NCBI RefSeq assembly: GCF_003719825.1
Contig: NZ_RIBS01000003.1
Coordinates: forward strand, 434,001 to 498,000
Reading direction: 5' to 3'
Length of the DNA: 64,000 bases
From: Montanilutibacter psychrotolerans
GTDB taxonomy: Bacteria > Pseudomonadota > Gammaproteobacteria > Xanthomonadales > Xanthomonadaceae
A model generated the notes under the pieces. That model saw only the letters and a program-made list of their open reading frames with translations, did no database searches and had not been told where the DNA came from. Below are positions 45,730-54,432 of this stretch, piece by piece; the stretch's first letter is position 1, and each line of letters starts with the position of its first letter. The position numbers were made by a program, and so were the translations under genes.

Positions 45730-46128
45730 ATGCGAAACCCTTTCGCTTCCCTGCTTAAAGCCTCGCCACGTAATCCAACATCACCGTTGAAAATGGCATT
45801 TCAGCGTTCGCGCGAGCAGCGAAATATCGACCTCGTCTGGGCAGTTCTAAGAGAGACAAAGCTTTTTGTAGTAGTCGCTGCTGACCCATCGACCACAGAT
45901 CAGAAAGAGTGCTACTTCTTAACCAAATCGCCAAACCCTGACCGTTGGTGCGTAACAGTGTCCGAGCGACATGATGCTTTGGACAAGGTTCCATGGCCAA
46001 AGAAGGAAATCTCCGGGCAGGAGCTGATGAGAGATATAGAGCCTGCCATAGAGATAGTCGTCGTCTATCCAGATGGTGGCGACTACATCACCAGAGAGCA
46101 ACTCGAGTGGTATCGGCAACTCGGGTGA
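45730..46128 (+). CDS. Cassette 2 gene: SseB-like protein
   Basis: 132 residues from ATG 45730, just beyond attC 1. The segment ETKLFVVVAAD, then WCVTVSERHDALDK, SGQELMRDI and EIVVVYPDGGDYITREQLEWYR matches the SseB N-terminal-like domain, a protein of unclear function found in enteric genomes (once linked to serine-sensitivity enhancement or type III systems). Length fits a single domain. The following attC is degenerate, so this cassette may no longer move. Confidence 0.7.
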   Translation: MRNPFASLLKASPRNPTSPLKMAFQRSREQRNIDLVWAVLRETKLFVVVAADPSTTDQKECYFLTKSPNPDRWCVTVSERHDALDKVPWPKKEISGQELMRDIEPAIEIVVVYPDGGDYITREQLEWYRQLG

Positions 46129-46195
46129 GTCGTTGTTCCACTGCAGCAACTCACCGACTGGCACGTTGCGGGTCGGCTTAATTTAGGCGTTAGGG
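46129..46195 (+). repeat. Degenerate attC site 2
   Basis: The 3' part GGGTCGGCTTAATTTAGGCG with core GTTAGGG (46189-46195) is well kept. The 5' part is divergent (CACCGACTGGCACGTTGCGG) and lacks the usual AACAATTCATTCAAG arm. The left boundary is approximate. Confidence 0.6.
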
Positions 46196-46200
46196 GGCAC

Positions 46201-46764
46201 GTGGTAGACCGCTATTACTTCGACAGATCAAAGCCATTCTACCCACTCGTGATTTCGTATCTGGCGAAGTTGCATGGGCTGAAGGCTACGCTGTACTTTC
46301 GCTCGTCTACGGGTATCCGTGCAGATATTCGGCCCGAAAACGAGAGATTGAAACTGCTCGGACCATTGGACCTGAGAGTCCGTGGCGATCACGAGCCCCT
46401 CAGCATCTCAGCGGAGCACGTCGCGGATGAGCTCGCCAACAATTTGAGCTATCTGCTACCCATCTACGTGCAATCGGTCCAATCGATTCTGGCAGGCGCG
46501 CATGAAGCAATCCGCCAAGCTGGAACTTCCACCGGAGCGATTGAATTTCTGCGCCACGCCAGGAACGCAGCAGATCATAACGGCTACTGGCGCCTGCTCA
46601 ACGGTGAGCCAAGGCGCCCGGCCGAGTGGCGGGGTCTGGTACTGTCTGCCTCGGACCACGGAACAGCGTTATTGAGGCTGTTTGACCAGCCAGGTTCGCT
46701 AGAGTTGGGAGACCCCATTGCACTGCTGTGGGACATTGAGCAGGAGTGCGCGGGTGCCCCCTAA
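46201..46764 (+). CDS. Cassette 3 gene: protein with HEPN-like R-x4-H motif
   Basis: 187 residues from a GTG at 46201, five bases after the core site. Residues 81-130 are helical and include FLRHARNAADHNGYW, in which Arg121-Asn122 and His126 form the R-(N)-x-x-x-H signature of HEPN ribonucleases. HEPN domains occur in toxin-antitoxin and phage-defence proteins. The N-terminal 70 residues do not match anything I know. Ribonuclease activity is inference from a six-residue motif only. The stop lies 5 bp inside attC 3. Confidence 0.7.
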   Translation: MVDRYYFDRSKPFYPLVISYLAKLHGLKATLYFRSSTGIRADIRPENERLKLLGPLDLRVRGDHEPLSISAEHVADELANNLSYLLPIYVQSVQSILAGAHEAIRQAGTSTGAIEFLRHARNAADHNGYWRLLNGEPRRPAEWRGLVLSASDHGTALLRLFDQPGSLELGDPIALLWDIEQECAGAP

Positions 46765-46818
46765 CAATTCATTCAAGCCGAAGCCGCTTCGCGGCTCGGC
46801 TTAACTCAGGCGTTAGAC
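46759..46818 (+). repeat. attC site 3 (right arm)
   Basis: 60 bp from CCCTAAC (46759-46765) to GTTAGAC (46812-46818), with intact arms AAGCCGAAGCCGC and GCGGCTCGGCTTAACTCAGG. Confidence 0.9.
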
Positions 46819-46822
46819 GCGC

Positions 46823-46927
46823 ATGGAGAGTATGGCAAAATTCTTCTTGGCATTCGTACTCTTGGTCGCACCGCTGGCCGTAGAGGCGACCAGCACCTTT
46901 ATCGAGGGGGCCCGCCCGCCACCGTGA
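46823..46927 (+). CDS. Cassette 4, first frame: signal peptide ORF (probable frameshifted gene)
   Basis: 34 codons starting at ATG 46823 give MESMAKFFLAFVLLVAPLAVEA, a complete signal peptide, then a short tail to a TGA that overlaps the GTG of the next frame. The downstream frame has no export signal of its own. Together they look like one exported protein split by a frameshift near the G-run at about 46908-46914. Confidence 0.5.
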   Translation: MESMAKFFLAFVLLVAPLAVEATSTFIEGARPPP

Positions 46928-47208
46928 CCAAACGGGCAGACGATCATCTATTCGATATCTACGTCACGCCTCCCAAGGCAACCGCCTCATATTCACCGGC
47001 TGAGATTCAGATTTATCTCCGGCGGGAGTACCCGGACTACATGCACGTACGACTTGCCCAAGACTTGGCTCCTGGCGACCGGATTCACGCAAGAATCGAA
47101 ATTTCGCCAGAGCACGAGGCTCGTTACTCGGTGTACGTTTATGACCATCGGGCTGACCGAGACCTCCTACTGTTCAACGGCAACCTTAAGAGCTTGGGTC
47201 GCGAGTAG
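46924..47208 (+). CDS. Cassette 4, second frame: putative mature domain
   Basis: 94 residues from GTG 46924. It reads as a beta-rich domain: HLFDIYVTPPKATASY, IQIYLRREYPDYMHVRLAQDL, RIHARIEISPEHEARYSVYVYDH. It has no start codon with a ribosome site, and the preceding 34-codon frame encodes a signal peptide. The natural reading is a periplasmic protein of ~125 residues disrupted by a one-base indel, or two coupled ORFs. No family recognised. Confidence 0.55.
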   Translation: MTKRADDHLFDIYVTPPKATASYSPAEIQIYLRREYPDYMHVRLAQDLAPGDRIHARIEISPEHEARYSVYVYDHRADRDLLLFNGNLKSLGRE

Positions 47209-47211
47209 CGC

Positions 47212-47272
47212 GCCTAACAATTCATTCAAGCCGCAACCGCTTCGCGGCTCGGCTTAATTTCAGGCGTTAGGC
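47212..47272 (+). repeat. attC site 4 (right arm)
   Basis: 61 bp with complete boundary motifs GCCTAAC (47212-47218) and GTTAGGC (47266-47272); the left arm has the variant CAAGCCGCAACCGC. Confidence 0.92.
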
Positions 47273-47289
47273 CCCTATGGGAGAGCACG

Positions 47290-47703
47290 ATGATTGATCT
47301 TCAGGCGAGCGATATCCGGACCCTCATCCCTTCCCAAGACTTTGGCATGGCCAAGGACTTCTACTCGGCGCTGGGTTGCGAGCTAGAGTGGTCTGACGAG
47401 AATATTGCGCTGTTCGCTCTCGCGGACCGCCGGTTCTACCTGCAGCGCTACTACGCGAAGGATTGGGCTGAGAACTGCATGCTCCATGTGTCTGTGCAAG
47501 ATGCGGTGGACTGCTTTAACAGGATCAAGGAGCTCGTAGATTCCGGCAGCTTTCCTGGCGCTCGGGTGGCACCGCCCAAGGAGGAGCCGTACGGGGCATT
47601 GGTCACCTACGTTTGGGATCCGTCCGGCGTGTTGCTCCATCTGGCCCAATGGGCGGGGCCTAACAGTTCATTCAAGCCGAAGCCGCTTCGCGGCTCGGCT
47701 TAA
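47290..47703 (+). CDS. Cassette 5 gene: VOC (glyoxalase/bleomycin-resistance) protein
   Basis: 137 residues from ATG 47290 with GGAG 7 nt upstream. DIRTLIPSQDFGMAKDFYSALGCELEW and YGALVTYVWDPSGVLLHLAQW are the paired beta-alpha-beta modules of a small VOC domain, with the usual His/Glu-type metal positions not fully evident. Such cassettes may confer drug binding or detoxification; no substrate is indicated. The last 13 residues (NSSFKPKPLRGSA) are encoded by attC 5. Confidence 0.85.
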   Translation: MIDLQASDIRTLIPSQDFGMAKDFYSALGCELEWSDENIALFALADRRFYLQRYYAKDWAENCMLHVSVQDAVDCFNRIKELVDSGSFPGARVAPPKEEPYGALVTYVWDPSGVLLHLAQWAGPNSSFKPKPLRGSA

Positions 47704-47718
47704 TTTCAGGCGTTAGGC
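47658..47718 (+). repeat. attC site 5 (right arm)
   Basis: 61 bp from GCCTAAC (47658-47664) to GTTAGGC (47712-47718), with one change in the left arm (CAGTTCATTC instead of CAATTCATTC). Confidence 0.92.
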
Positions 47719-47729
47719 GGCACAGAACC

Positions 47730-48197
47730 ATGGACGACGGTGTTTTCTCCTGGAAGCAAGAAGGCGTCCTCTCGCTCTGGCGGTACACGGAGTTCCGGAA
47801 CAAGTTTGGAGGCTGGCACCTCACCGGAAATGACGCTGGCGTTGAGTCGCTACTGTCACTCTTGCGGCTGCTGGCTGGTGATCCGGGCGCCTACCGCACG
47901 GTAACGGTCACCCCTCCATCCGCTTCAATTCTGCGCGTCCCGAACTACCAGCAAGGCGATGCGCTCTGGGCTGCACCATCTAAATGGCGCCTCCAGTGCG
48001 CTCCGAGTGGCAACGCAGACACGTGGAAATTTCCTCTGGAGCTGGAGCCTGCAGCACTTACCATCAGTGAGGCGTACCTCCCAGCGCTCATCGCCGGGCT
48101 CGATGGCATCCCAAAGGGCGAAGGTGACTTTTGCATTGGGCGTCCGGGCCAAGGCAACTTGGCGCTGTGGTTCTGGTGGTGGCCGGGTGCCGCCTAA
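47730..48197 (+). CDS. Cassette 6 gene: hypothetical protein
   Basis: 155 residues from ATG 47730. WKQEGVLSLWRYTEFRNKFGGWHLTGNDAG is followed by SLLSLLRLLAGDPGAYRTVTVTPPS, and it ends RPGQGNLALWFWWWPGAA, an unusual Trp-rich tail. I do not recognise a family with a function. It lies between intact attC 5 and attC 6 and its stop lies within attC 6. Confidence 0.75.
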   Translation: MDDGVFSWKQEGVLSLWRYTEFRNKFGGWHLTGNDAGVESLLSLLRLLAGDPGAYRTVTVTPPSASILRVPNYQQGDALWAAPSKWRLQCAPSGNADTWKFPLELEPAALTISEAYLPALIAGLDGIPKGEGDFCIGRPGQGNLALWFWWWPGAA

Positions 48198-48251
48198 CAA
48201 TTCATTCAAGCCGAAACCGCTTCGCGGTTCGGCTTAGTTTAGGCGTTAGGC
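48192..48251 (+). repeat. attC site 6 (right arm)
   Basis: 60 bp from GCCTAAC (48192-48198) to GTTAGGC (48245-48251). Centre variant CGAAACCGCTTCGCGGTTCG, shared with attC 7 and keeping the pairing. Confidence 0.92.
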
Positions 48252-48265
48252 CCCACGGAGGGCGC

Positions 48266-48520
48266 ATGGCGGACATCAAGTTCACGGAAGACGAGAAAGC
48301 TCTCATCGTCCGCAAGATCCAGCTCTACTTCACAGAAGAACTAAAGCAAGAGATCGGACGCTTTGACGCGGAATTCCTGCTGGACTTTTTCTCCGGCGAG
48401 GTTGGCCCATACTTTTACAATCGCGGCCTTTACGATGCGCAGGCCATCCTCTCAAGCAAGCTGGAAGATTTGGGTGACGCCATCTATCTCCTTGAGCGCC
48501 CTACCGAGTTCCGGAAATGA
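48266..48520 (+). CDS. Cassette 7 gene: DUF2164 protein
   Basis: 84 residues from ATG 48266 with GGAGGG 4 nt upstream. IKFTEDEKALIVRKIQLYFTEEL, EIGRFDAEFLLDFFSGEVGPYFYNRGLYDAQAILSSKLEDL matches DUF2164 nearly end to end. The family is small, soluble and of unknown role; it is found in integrons and chromosomes alike. Confidence 0.88.
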   Translation: MADIKFTEDEKALIVRKIQLYFTEELKQEIGRFDAEFLLDFFSGEVGPYFYNRGLYDAQAILSSKLEDLGDAIYLLERPTEFRK

Positions 48521-48590
48521 TCGAAATCCTTGGTGCACTGTGGTCTTCTGCTCAGCGCAGCTATCGGGGCCGTGGCAGTAAGCAGGTGGG

Positions 48591-48649
48591 CCCTAACATT
48601 CATTCAAGCCGAAACCGCTTCGCGGTTCGGCTTAATTCAGGCGTTAGGC
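48591..48649 (+). repeat. attC site 7 (right arm)
   Basis: 59 bp from CCCTAAC (48591-48597) to GTTAGGC (48643-48649); one base is missing from the left arm (AACATTCATTC). Confidence 0.9.
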
Positions 48650-48991
48650 CTCATAAGAACGTTCACTACGACTTTTGCAGACGAGCACGATGATCCGCCG
48701 CTTGACGCTGATGACCTGCGGGCAGTTGCTGCGCTTACCCAAGACGACCTTCGCGCAATAGATCGAGCCCTTCTGGCCAGTAGCAGCGCAGACTGGCGAA
48801 AGGTCGCCCTTGTTGCAGCTGTTGCAATGGACGCATATCCGGACCAGTACGATGGCATTCCAGATGTGTTCTACAGCCAACGTGTCAGAGATCTGGTCTC
48901 AAGTGGCTACCTGGAGGCACGGGGTAATCTGTACCGCATGCGCTTCAGTGAGGTTCGCCTCACTCCTCTCGGCCTCGGGCATGAGGCCTAA
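48650..48991 (+). CDS. Cassette 8 gene: DUF3658-type protein, start codon unclear
   Basis: The frame runs from the attC 7 boundary to TAA at 48989-48991 inside attC 8. LTQDDLRAIDRALLASSSADWRKVALVAAVAMDAYPD and DVFYSQRVRDLVSSGYLEARGNLYRMRFSEVRLTP resembles the DUF3658 C-terminal domain. No ATG, GTG or TTG lies in frame between the core site and the conserved part; only ATA (48653) is near. The gene may begin in the preceding cassette, reading through the attC in this frame, or may have lost its start. Confidence 0.6.
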   Translation, partial: LIRTFTTTFADEHDDPPLDADDLRAVAALTQDDLRAIDRALLASSSADWRKVALVAAVAMDAYPDQYDGIPDVFYSQRVRDLVSSGYLEARGNLYRMRFSEVRLTPLGLGHEA

Positions 48992-49041
48992 CAATTCATT
49001 CAAGCCGAAGCCGCTTCGCGGCTCGGCTTAATTGGGGCGCA
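48986..49041 (+). repeat. Terminal attC site 8 (right arm)
   Basis: GCCTAAC (48986-48992) and both arms are perfect, but the final core is broken: GCGCAAC is present where GCGTTAG is expected. This is the last site before ordinary chromosomal sequence. Confidence 0.85.
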
Positions 49042-49067
49042 ACGGCTGCCAGGATGCAATAGGACAG

Positions 49068-49136
49068 CCCGGAACGACCGGGGACAAAAACACCCGAAAA
49101 TACAGTGTGATAGCGTTCTTCTTGGGTCGTCCCGGG
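49068..49136. repeat. 12-bp inverted repeat downstream of the tRNA gene
   Basis: CCCGGAACGACC (49068-49079) pairs with GGTCGTCCCGGG (49125-49136) with one mismatch across a 45-bp spacer. The spacer, read on the reverse strand, ends in a T-rich run (GGGTGTTTTTG), so part of this may act as the terminator of the tRNA transcript. Confidence 0.4.
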
Positions 49137-49155
49137 ATGCTGCCGGACGATGATG

Positions 49156-49490
49156 TGGTGGGCCCACCAGGATTCGAACCTGGAACCAAGGGATTCGCGT
49201 GTTCCGGAGGTTTCCCTCTGGCGCGGACTATCTCTTCACCCTCCGCTGCCTGCATGGCGCGCGCAGCGGGTGGGGTGCGGGACGCTCGAGCCTGTGATCA
49301 AGGGCGCTGTAGCCCTCAGGTAGTCTCTGCACCTTCCGGCGGTGTACCGCCGGCTTGGCTCAGGGTTGCCACCGTCCGCGCATCGCGCGCCGCTGAGGTT
49401 TCCCTGAGTTCATCCCGTTCCCGTCCACGCATCACTGCGTGGCGGCACCTTTCGATGAGTCCCCTGCTCTAACCGTTGAGCTATAGGCCC
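49156..49490 (-). tRNA. ileX: tRNA-Ile(CAU), interrupted by a group I intron
   Basis: After removal of 49196-49454 the gene gives a 76-nt tRNA: acceptor GGGCCTA/TGGGCCC, D arm GCTC-AACGGTTA-GAGC, anticodon arm GGGGA-CTCATAA-TCCCT, T arm CCAGG-TTCGAAT-CCTGG, discriminator A and encoded CCA. The anticodon is CAU. The sequence resembles the tRNA-Ile2 class, whose C34 is changed to lysidine by TilS so that it reads AUA, rather than initiator or elongator Met. The intron sits directly after the anticodon (after position 36). A possible -10 (TACGAT on the reverse strand, 49499-49504) lies upstream. Confidence 0.88.
49196..49454 (-). ncRNA. Group I intron (IC3-like, Azoarcus type) in tRNA-Ile(CAU)
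   Basis: 259 nt, no ORF. The 5' exon ends in CAT and a GTG guide lies 7-9 nt into the intron, so P1 is CAU/GUG with the usual U-G at the splice site. The intron ends in G and the 3' exon starts AATCCC. Core parts are visible: a P2 hairpin CCACGCA-GTGA-TGCGTGG; P4 CTCAGGG/CCCTGAG; P6 with the CCGGCGG/CCGCCGG hairpin; AAGGTGCAGAGACTA with P7 GACTA/TAGTC (guanosine site); and P9 GAGG-GAAA-CCTC. GNRA loops on P2 and P9 are hallmarks of the Azoarcus ribozyme. Insertion site and core match that intron. It should self-splice. Confidence 0.88.
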
Positions 49491-49603
49491 GTGCATCTAT
49501 CGTAACAACCCCGGCGGGATAACTCACGACGCGGCCCAGATTCCGCCGCCACGACAACGACTTCGCAAGGGGATACGCTGGCCACCCTTTGGAGGAGTAC
49601 GCC

Positions 49604-49975
49604 ATGGATACCAAGCAGATTGCCGACCGACTGGTCGAGCTGTGCCGCGAAGGCAAGTACGAGCAGGCCCAGCAGGAGCTCTACGGCGAGGACGCCGTCA
49701 GCATCGAGATGGACGGGTTGCCGCCGGGCGCGCTGGGCAACGCGAGCGGGATGGACGCGATCCGCGAGAAGGGCCGCAGGTGGTCGGAGAACATCGTCGA
49801 GGTCCACGGCGGCAGCGTCAGCGACCCGATCGTCGCAGGCGACTGGTTCAGCGTCGCCATGGCCATCGACGCCACGTACAAGGACATGGGCCGGATGCCG
49901 ATGGAGGAGATCTGCGTGTACCGCGTGCGCGACGGCAAGATCGTGCACGAGCAGTTCTTCTACCCGACCAGCTGA
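49604..49975 (+). CDS. SnoaL/NTF2-like protein
   Basis: 123 residues from ATG 49604 with GGAGGAG 6 nt upstream. RLVELCREGKYEQAQQELYGEDAVSIE and EICVYRVRDGKIVHEQFFY are the helix-strand pattern of SnoaL-like small domains (ketosteroid-isomerase fold). No catalytic residues are assignable. It is a monocistronic gene between the tRNA and a bidirectional terminator. Confidence 0.85.
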   Translation: MDTKQIADRLVELCREGKYEQAQQELYGEDAVSIEMDGLPPGALGNASGMDAIREKGRRWSENIVEVHGGSVSDPIVAGDWFSVAMAIDATYKDMGRMPMEEICVYRVRDGKIVHEQFFYPTS

Positions 49976-50028
49976 AGCCCGCCGGCCAACGCCCGTAACC
50001 GCCAGGCCTGCGCACGCAGGGCCCGGAA

Positions 50029-50061
50029 ACACAAAGCCCCGCACATGGCGGGGCTTTGTGT
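50029..50061. terminator. Bidirectional terminator between SnoaL-like gene and rpoD
   Basis: A perfect 14-bp stem, ACACAAAGCCCCGC / GCGGGGCTTTGTGT, with the loop ACATG. The A/T part at the base of the stem gives a U-rich end in both directions. It separates convergent genes ending at 49975 and 50104. Confidence 0.8.
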
Positions 50062-50103
50062 TGCACCACCCGGGGACCCGGGTGGCTGCGGTCGATGTCG
50101 AGG

Positions 50104-51963
<1,860 letters not shown>

Positions 51964-52002
51964 GGGCTGCGCCACCGCGTTATTGGAGGGAGGGAACCGT
52001 GC

Positions 52003-52011
52003 ATTATACCA
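52003..52011 (-). promoter_or_regulatory. Extended -10 promoter of rpoD
   Basis: On the reverse strand TGGTATAAT is a perfect extended -10 (TGnTATAAT) 40 bp before the rpoD start codon. No good -35 is present at the expected distance (CCCGTG at 17 bp), typical for extended -10 promoters. Confidence 0.7.
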
Positions 52012-52059
52012 GCGACCCGCGCCAACACGGGCGCGGAAGCGAATTTCCTGCCCGGTGGT

Positions 52060-52500
52060 TCAGGCCCGCAGCAGGAAGGTGACCGGTCCATCGTTGACCA
52101 GGCTGATCACCATATGGGCCCCGAACCGGCCGGTTTCCACCCCCGGGGGGTGACGCTGGCGGCAGGTCGCCAGCAGGCGGTCGAAGACCGGCTCGGCCAG
52201 CTCGGGCGCGGCCGCGGTGGTGAATCCCGGGCGCATGCCGCTGCGGGTGTCGGCGGCCAGCGTGAACTGACTGACCAGCAGCAGCCCGCCGCCGGTGTCG
52301 GTCAGCCCGAGGTTCATCCGTCCCTGCGGGTCGGCGAACACGCGGTACCCCAGCAGCCTCTCGGCCATCCGCGCCACCTGGGCCTCTCCGTCACCGGGCT
52401 CGACCCCGACCAGAGCCAGCAGCCCCGGCCCGATGGCACCGATGGTTTCGCCATCCACCCGCACCGCCGCCTCGCTGACGCGCTGGATCAGCGCCAGCAT
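52060..52500 (-). CDS. dtd: D-aminoacyl-tRNA deacylase
   Basis: 146 residues from ATG 52500 with GGAGG 6 nt upstream. It removes D-amino acids from mischarged tRNAs. Family marks: [18 protein letters not shown] at the N-terminus, [13 protein letters not shown] (SQFTL motif) and NDGPVTFLL (the GP-type motif of the active site). Length is standard for Dtd. It lies upstream of rpoD on the same strand but separated by 96 bp with the rpoD promoter. Confidence 0.96.
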   Translation of the reverse strand: MLALIQRVSEAAVRVDGETIGAIGPGLLALVGVEPGDGEAQVARMAERLLGYRVFADPQGRMNLGLTDTGGGLLLVSQFTLAADTRSGMRPGFTTAAAPELAEPVFDRLLATCRQRHPPGVETGRFGAHMVISLVNDGPVTFLLRA

Positions 52501-52740
52501 CGGTGCCTCCGCCATCCCATCCCATCCACTTCCATCGAGCCTCCAACGGCCTGTGTGTTCCCGCGCGGACGCCCGGCCGGGCGCCTCGTCAGGCAGCGCG
52601 CACGACGGCGATGCCGTCCGGTGCGCAACCGCCACCGCCGGCGACTCTACCGCCAGCGGACCGGCGAGGCGCCAATCGCCGCATGCCTTCGCGCCCCACC
52701 GCAGGGGCGTGAGCCGCAAGGCAGCCGCTAGACTGCCGCA

Positions 52741-53679
52741 ATGTCACGATGGCAAACCCTGCTGGGACAACTGGTCTACCGTCTCGCCTGGCTGGCCGGA
52801 CGCCTGCCCTGGCGTCTGATGGCCACGCTCGGCGACGCCCTCGCCGCGCTGTGGCTGCGTCTGGGGGCGCGCGAGAGCCGCGTCACGCGGCGCAACCTCG
52901 AACTGGCCTGGCCCGAGTTGCTGCCCGCCGAGCGCGACGACCTGCAGCGCGCGATCCTGCGCACCACGGCGCGCCAGGCGCTCGAAACCCTGCGCCTGTG
53001 GACCCACCCGCACGCCGAGAATCTGGCACTGATCCGCGAGACCCACGGCCTGCAGCACTTCGACGCCGCGCTCGCCGCCGGTCGCGGGCTGATCGTCGCC
53101 GCCCCCCACCACGGCAACTGGGAGCTGCTGAACCAGTGGCTGGCCGAACGCACACCGTTGGCCATCCTGTACCGCCCACCGGAATCGGCCATCGGCGAGG
53201 CCTTCCTCAACCGCGTGCGTGCGGCCGGCGGCAACGCCGCGCGGGTGACCCAGGTGCGCGCCGAAGGGCCGGCGGTGCGCCAGCTGTTCAAGGTGATCAA
53301 CGGCGGCGGCGTGGTGGGGATCCTGCCCGATCAGCAACCCAAGGCAGGCGATGGCGAGTTCGCGCCGTTCTTCGGTGTGCAGGCGCTGACGATGACCCTG
53401 CTCGGCCGGCTGGCCGAGCGCACCGGCGCCGCCGTGTTGTTCGCGTGGTGCGAACGCCTCGACGCCGGCAGCCACGGCCGCCCGCCGAGCTTCGCGCTGC
53501 ACATCGAGCCGGCCCCGGCGGCGGTGGCCGCTGCCGATCCGCTCGCGGCAACCACCGCGCTCAATGCGGCGGTGGAGCGCATCGCGCGGCGTGCGCCCGC
53601 GCAATACCAGTGGACCTACAAACGCTTTACGCTGCGGCCGCCGGGTAGTGGCGAGGACAATCCCTACTACGGCCACTAA
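52741..53679 (+). CDS. LpxL/HtrB-family lysophospholipid/lipid A acyltransferase
   Basis: 312 residues. An N-terminal membrane-proximal helix ([24 protein letters not shown]) is followed by [18 protein letters not shown] and the catalytic H-x4-E in [13 protein letters not shown] (His123, Glu128). [19 protein letters not shown] and YQWTYKRF complete the family pattern. Enzymes of this group transfer secondary acyl chains to lipid A in the inner membrane. It could also be a related acyltransferase acting on other lipids. It is divergent from dtd. Confidence 0.92.
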   Translation: MSRWQTLLGQLVYRLAWLAGRLPWRLMATLGDALAALWLRLGARESRVTRRNLELAWPELLPAERDDLQRAILRTTARQALETLRLWTHPHAENLALIRETHGLQHFDAALAAGRGLIVAAPHHGNWELLNQWLAERTPLAILYRPPESAIGEAFLNRVRAAGGNAARVTQVRAEGPAVRQLFKVINGGGVVGILPDQQPKAGDGEFAPFFGVQALTMTLLGRLAERTGAAVLFAWCERLDAGSHGRPPSFALHIEPAPAAVAAADPLAATTALNAAVERIARRAPAQYQWTYKRFTLRPPGSGEDNPYYGH

Positions 53680-53901
53680 GGTCGCATCGCGCGACCGTGA
53701 TCGCTCACGAACCAGGGGATGTTCGATGCGCCGACGGGTGCCGTTTTTTGCCTTCCCAGCCCGGCCCGCCACCGCGGGCGGTGGGCCCGGGACGATGGAC
53801 ACGATCGACACCGGCAGAGGCCGCCACGCGGAGCGCCGCGCAACGCGCATGATCATCGCGCCGGCCCCGTGCCAGCACGCCGACCATCGCGAGCGTGCAC
53901 C

Positions 53902-54432
53902 GTGAGCGACATCGCGACCCACGCGCCCAATGCAACCGATGCCGCGACGGATCCGGGCGACTGGCAGCGCATGCCCGAGCGCGCGCGCAACCTCACCATG
54001 TTCGGCAACGCACTGGGTTTCGCCATTCCCGGCGCGATCATCGGCGGCATCGCGGCGCTGATCGGCAACCTCGGATTGCAGCCGCTCTGGTTCGCCTCCA
54101 CCGTCGCCCTGGGCGCCCTGGTGGGGGCGGTGTTCGGCGCCTGGCTCGGCCTCAAACACCATCGCCATACCTTCTGGCGGCTCGATGCCGATGGCCTGGC
54201 GCTTCGCCATGGTCGGTTGTGGCAGCACGAGACGCGCGTGCCGGCCAGCCGCGTGCAGCATCTCGACCTCAAGCGCGGCCCGCTCCAGCGCCGGCAGCGC
54301 CTGGCCACGCTCGTGGTGCACACCGCTGGCACGCGCCACAGCGCCGTCCAGGTCTTCAACCTCGACGAAGGCGATGCCGAACGCCTGCGCGACCGCCTCG
54401 CACGCCAGATCGACCACGACGACGATGCCTGA
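53902..54432 (+). CDS. Bacterial PH-domain membrane protein (YdbS-like)
   Basis: 176 residues from GTG 53902. Two membrane segments occur at ~37-55 and ~62-82 (GFAIPGAIIGGIAALIGNLGL; STVALGALVGAVFGAWLGL), then a bPH2 domain: FWRLDADGLALRHGRLWQHETRVPASRVQHLDLKRGPLQRRQRLATLVVHTAG. This is the YdbS layout. It overlaps the downstream YdbT-like gene by 8 bp, so the two form one unit. The function of YdbS/YdbT is related to membrane composition or envelope protein quality, but not settled. Confidence 0.88.
   Translation: MSDIATHAPNATDAATDPGDWQRMPERARNLTMFGNALGFAIPGAIIGGIAALIGNLGLQPLWFASTVALGALVGAVFGAWLGLKHHRHTFWRLDADGLALRHGRLWQHETRVPASRVQHLDLKRGPLQRRQRLATLVVHTAGTRHSAVQVFNLDEGDAERLRDRLARQIDHDDDA

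Noticed and set aside
49156-49490. Two separate tRNA halves or a tRNA pseudogene
   Set aside because: The halves are collinear, join to a perfect cloverleaf, and the intervening sequence has a group I intron core.
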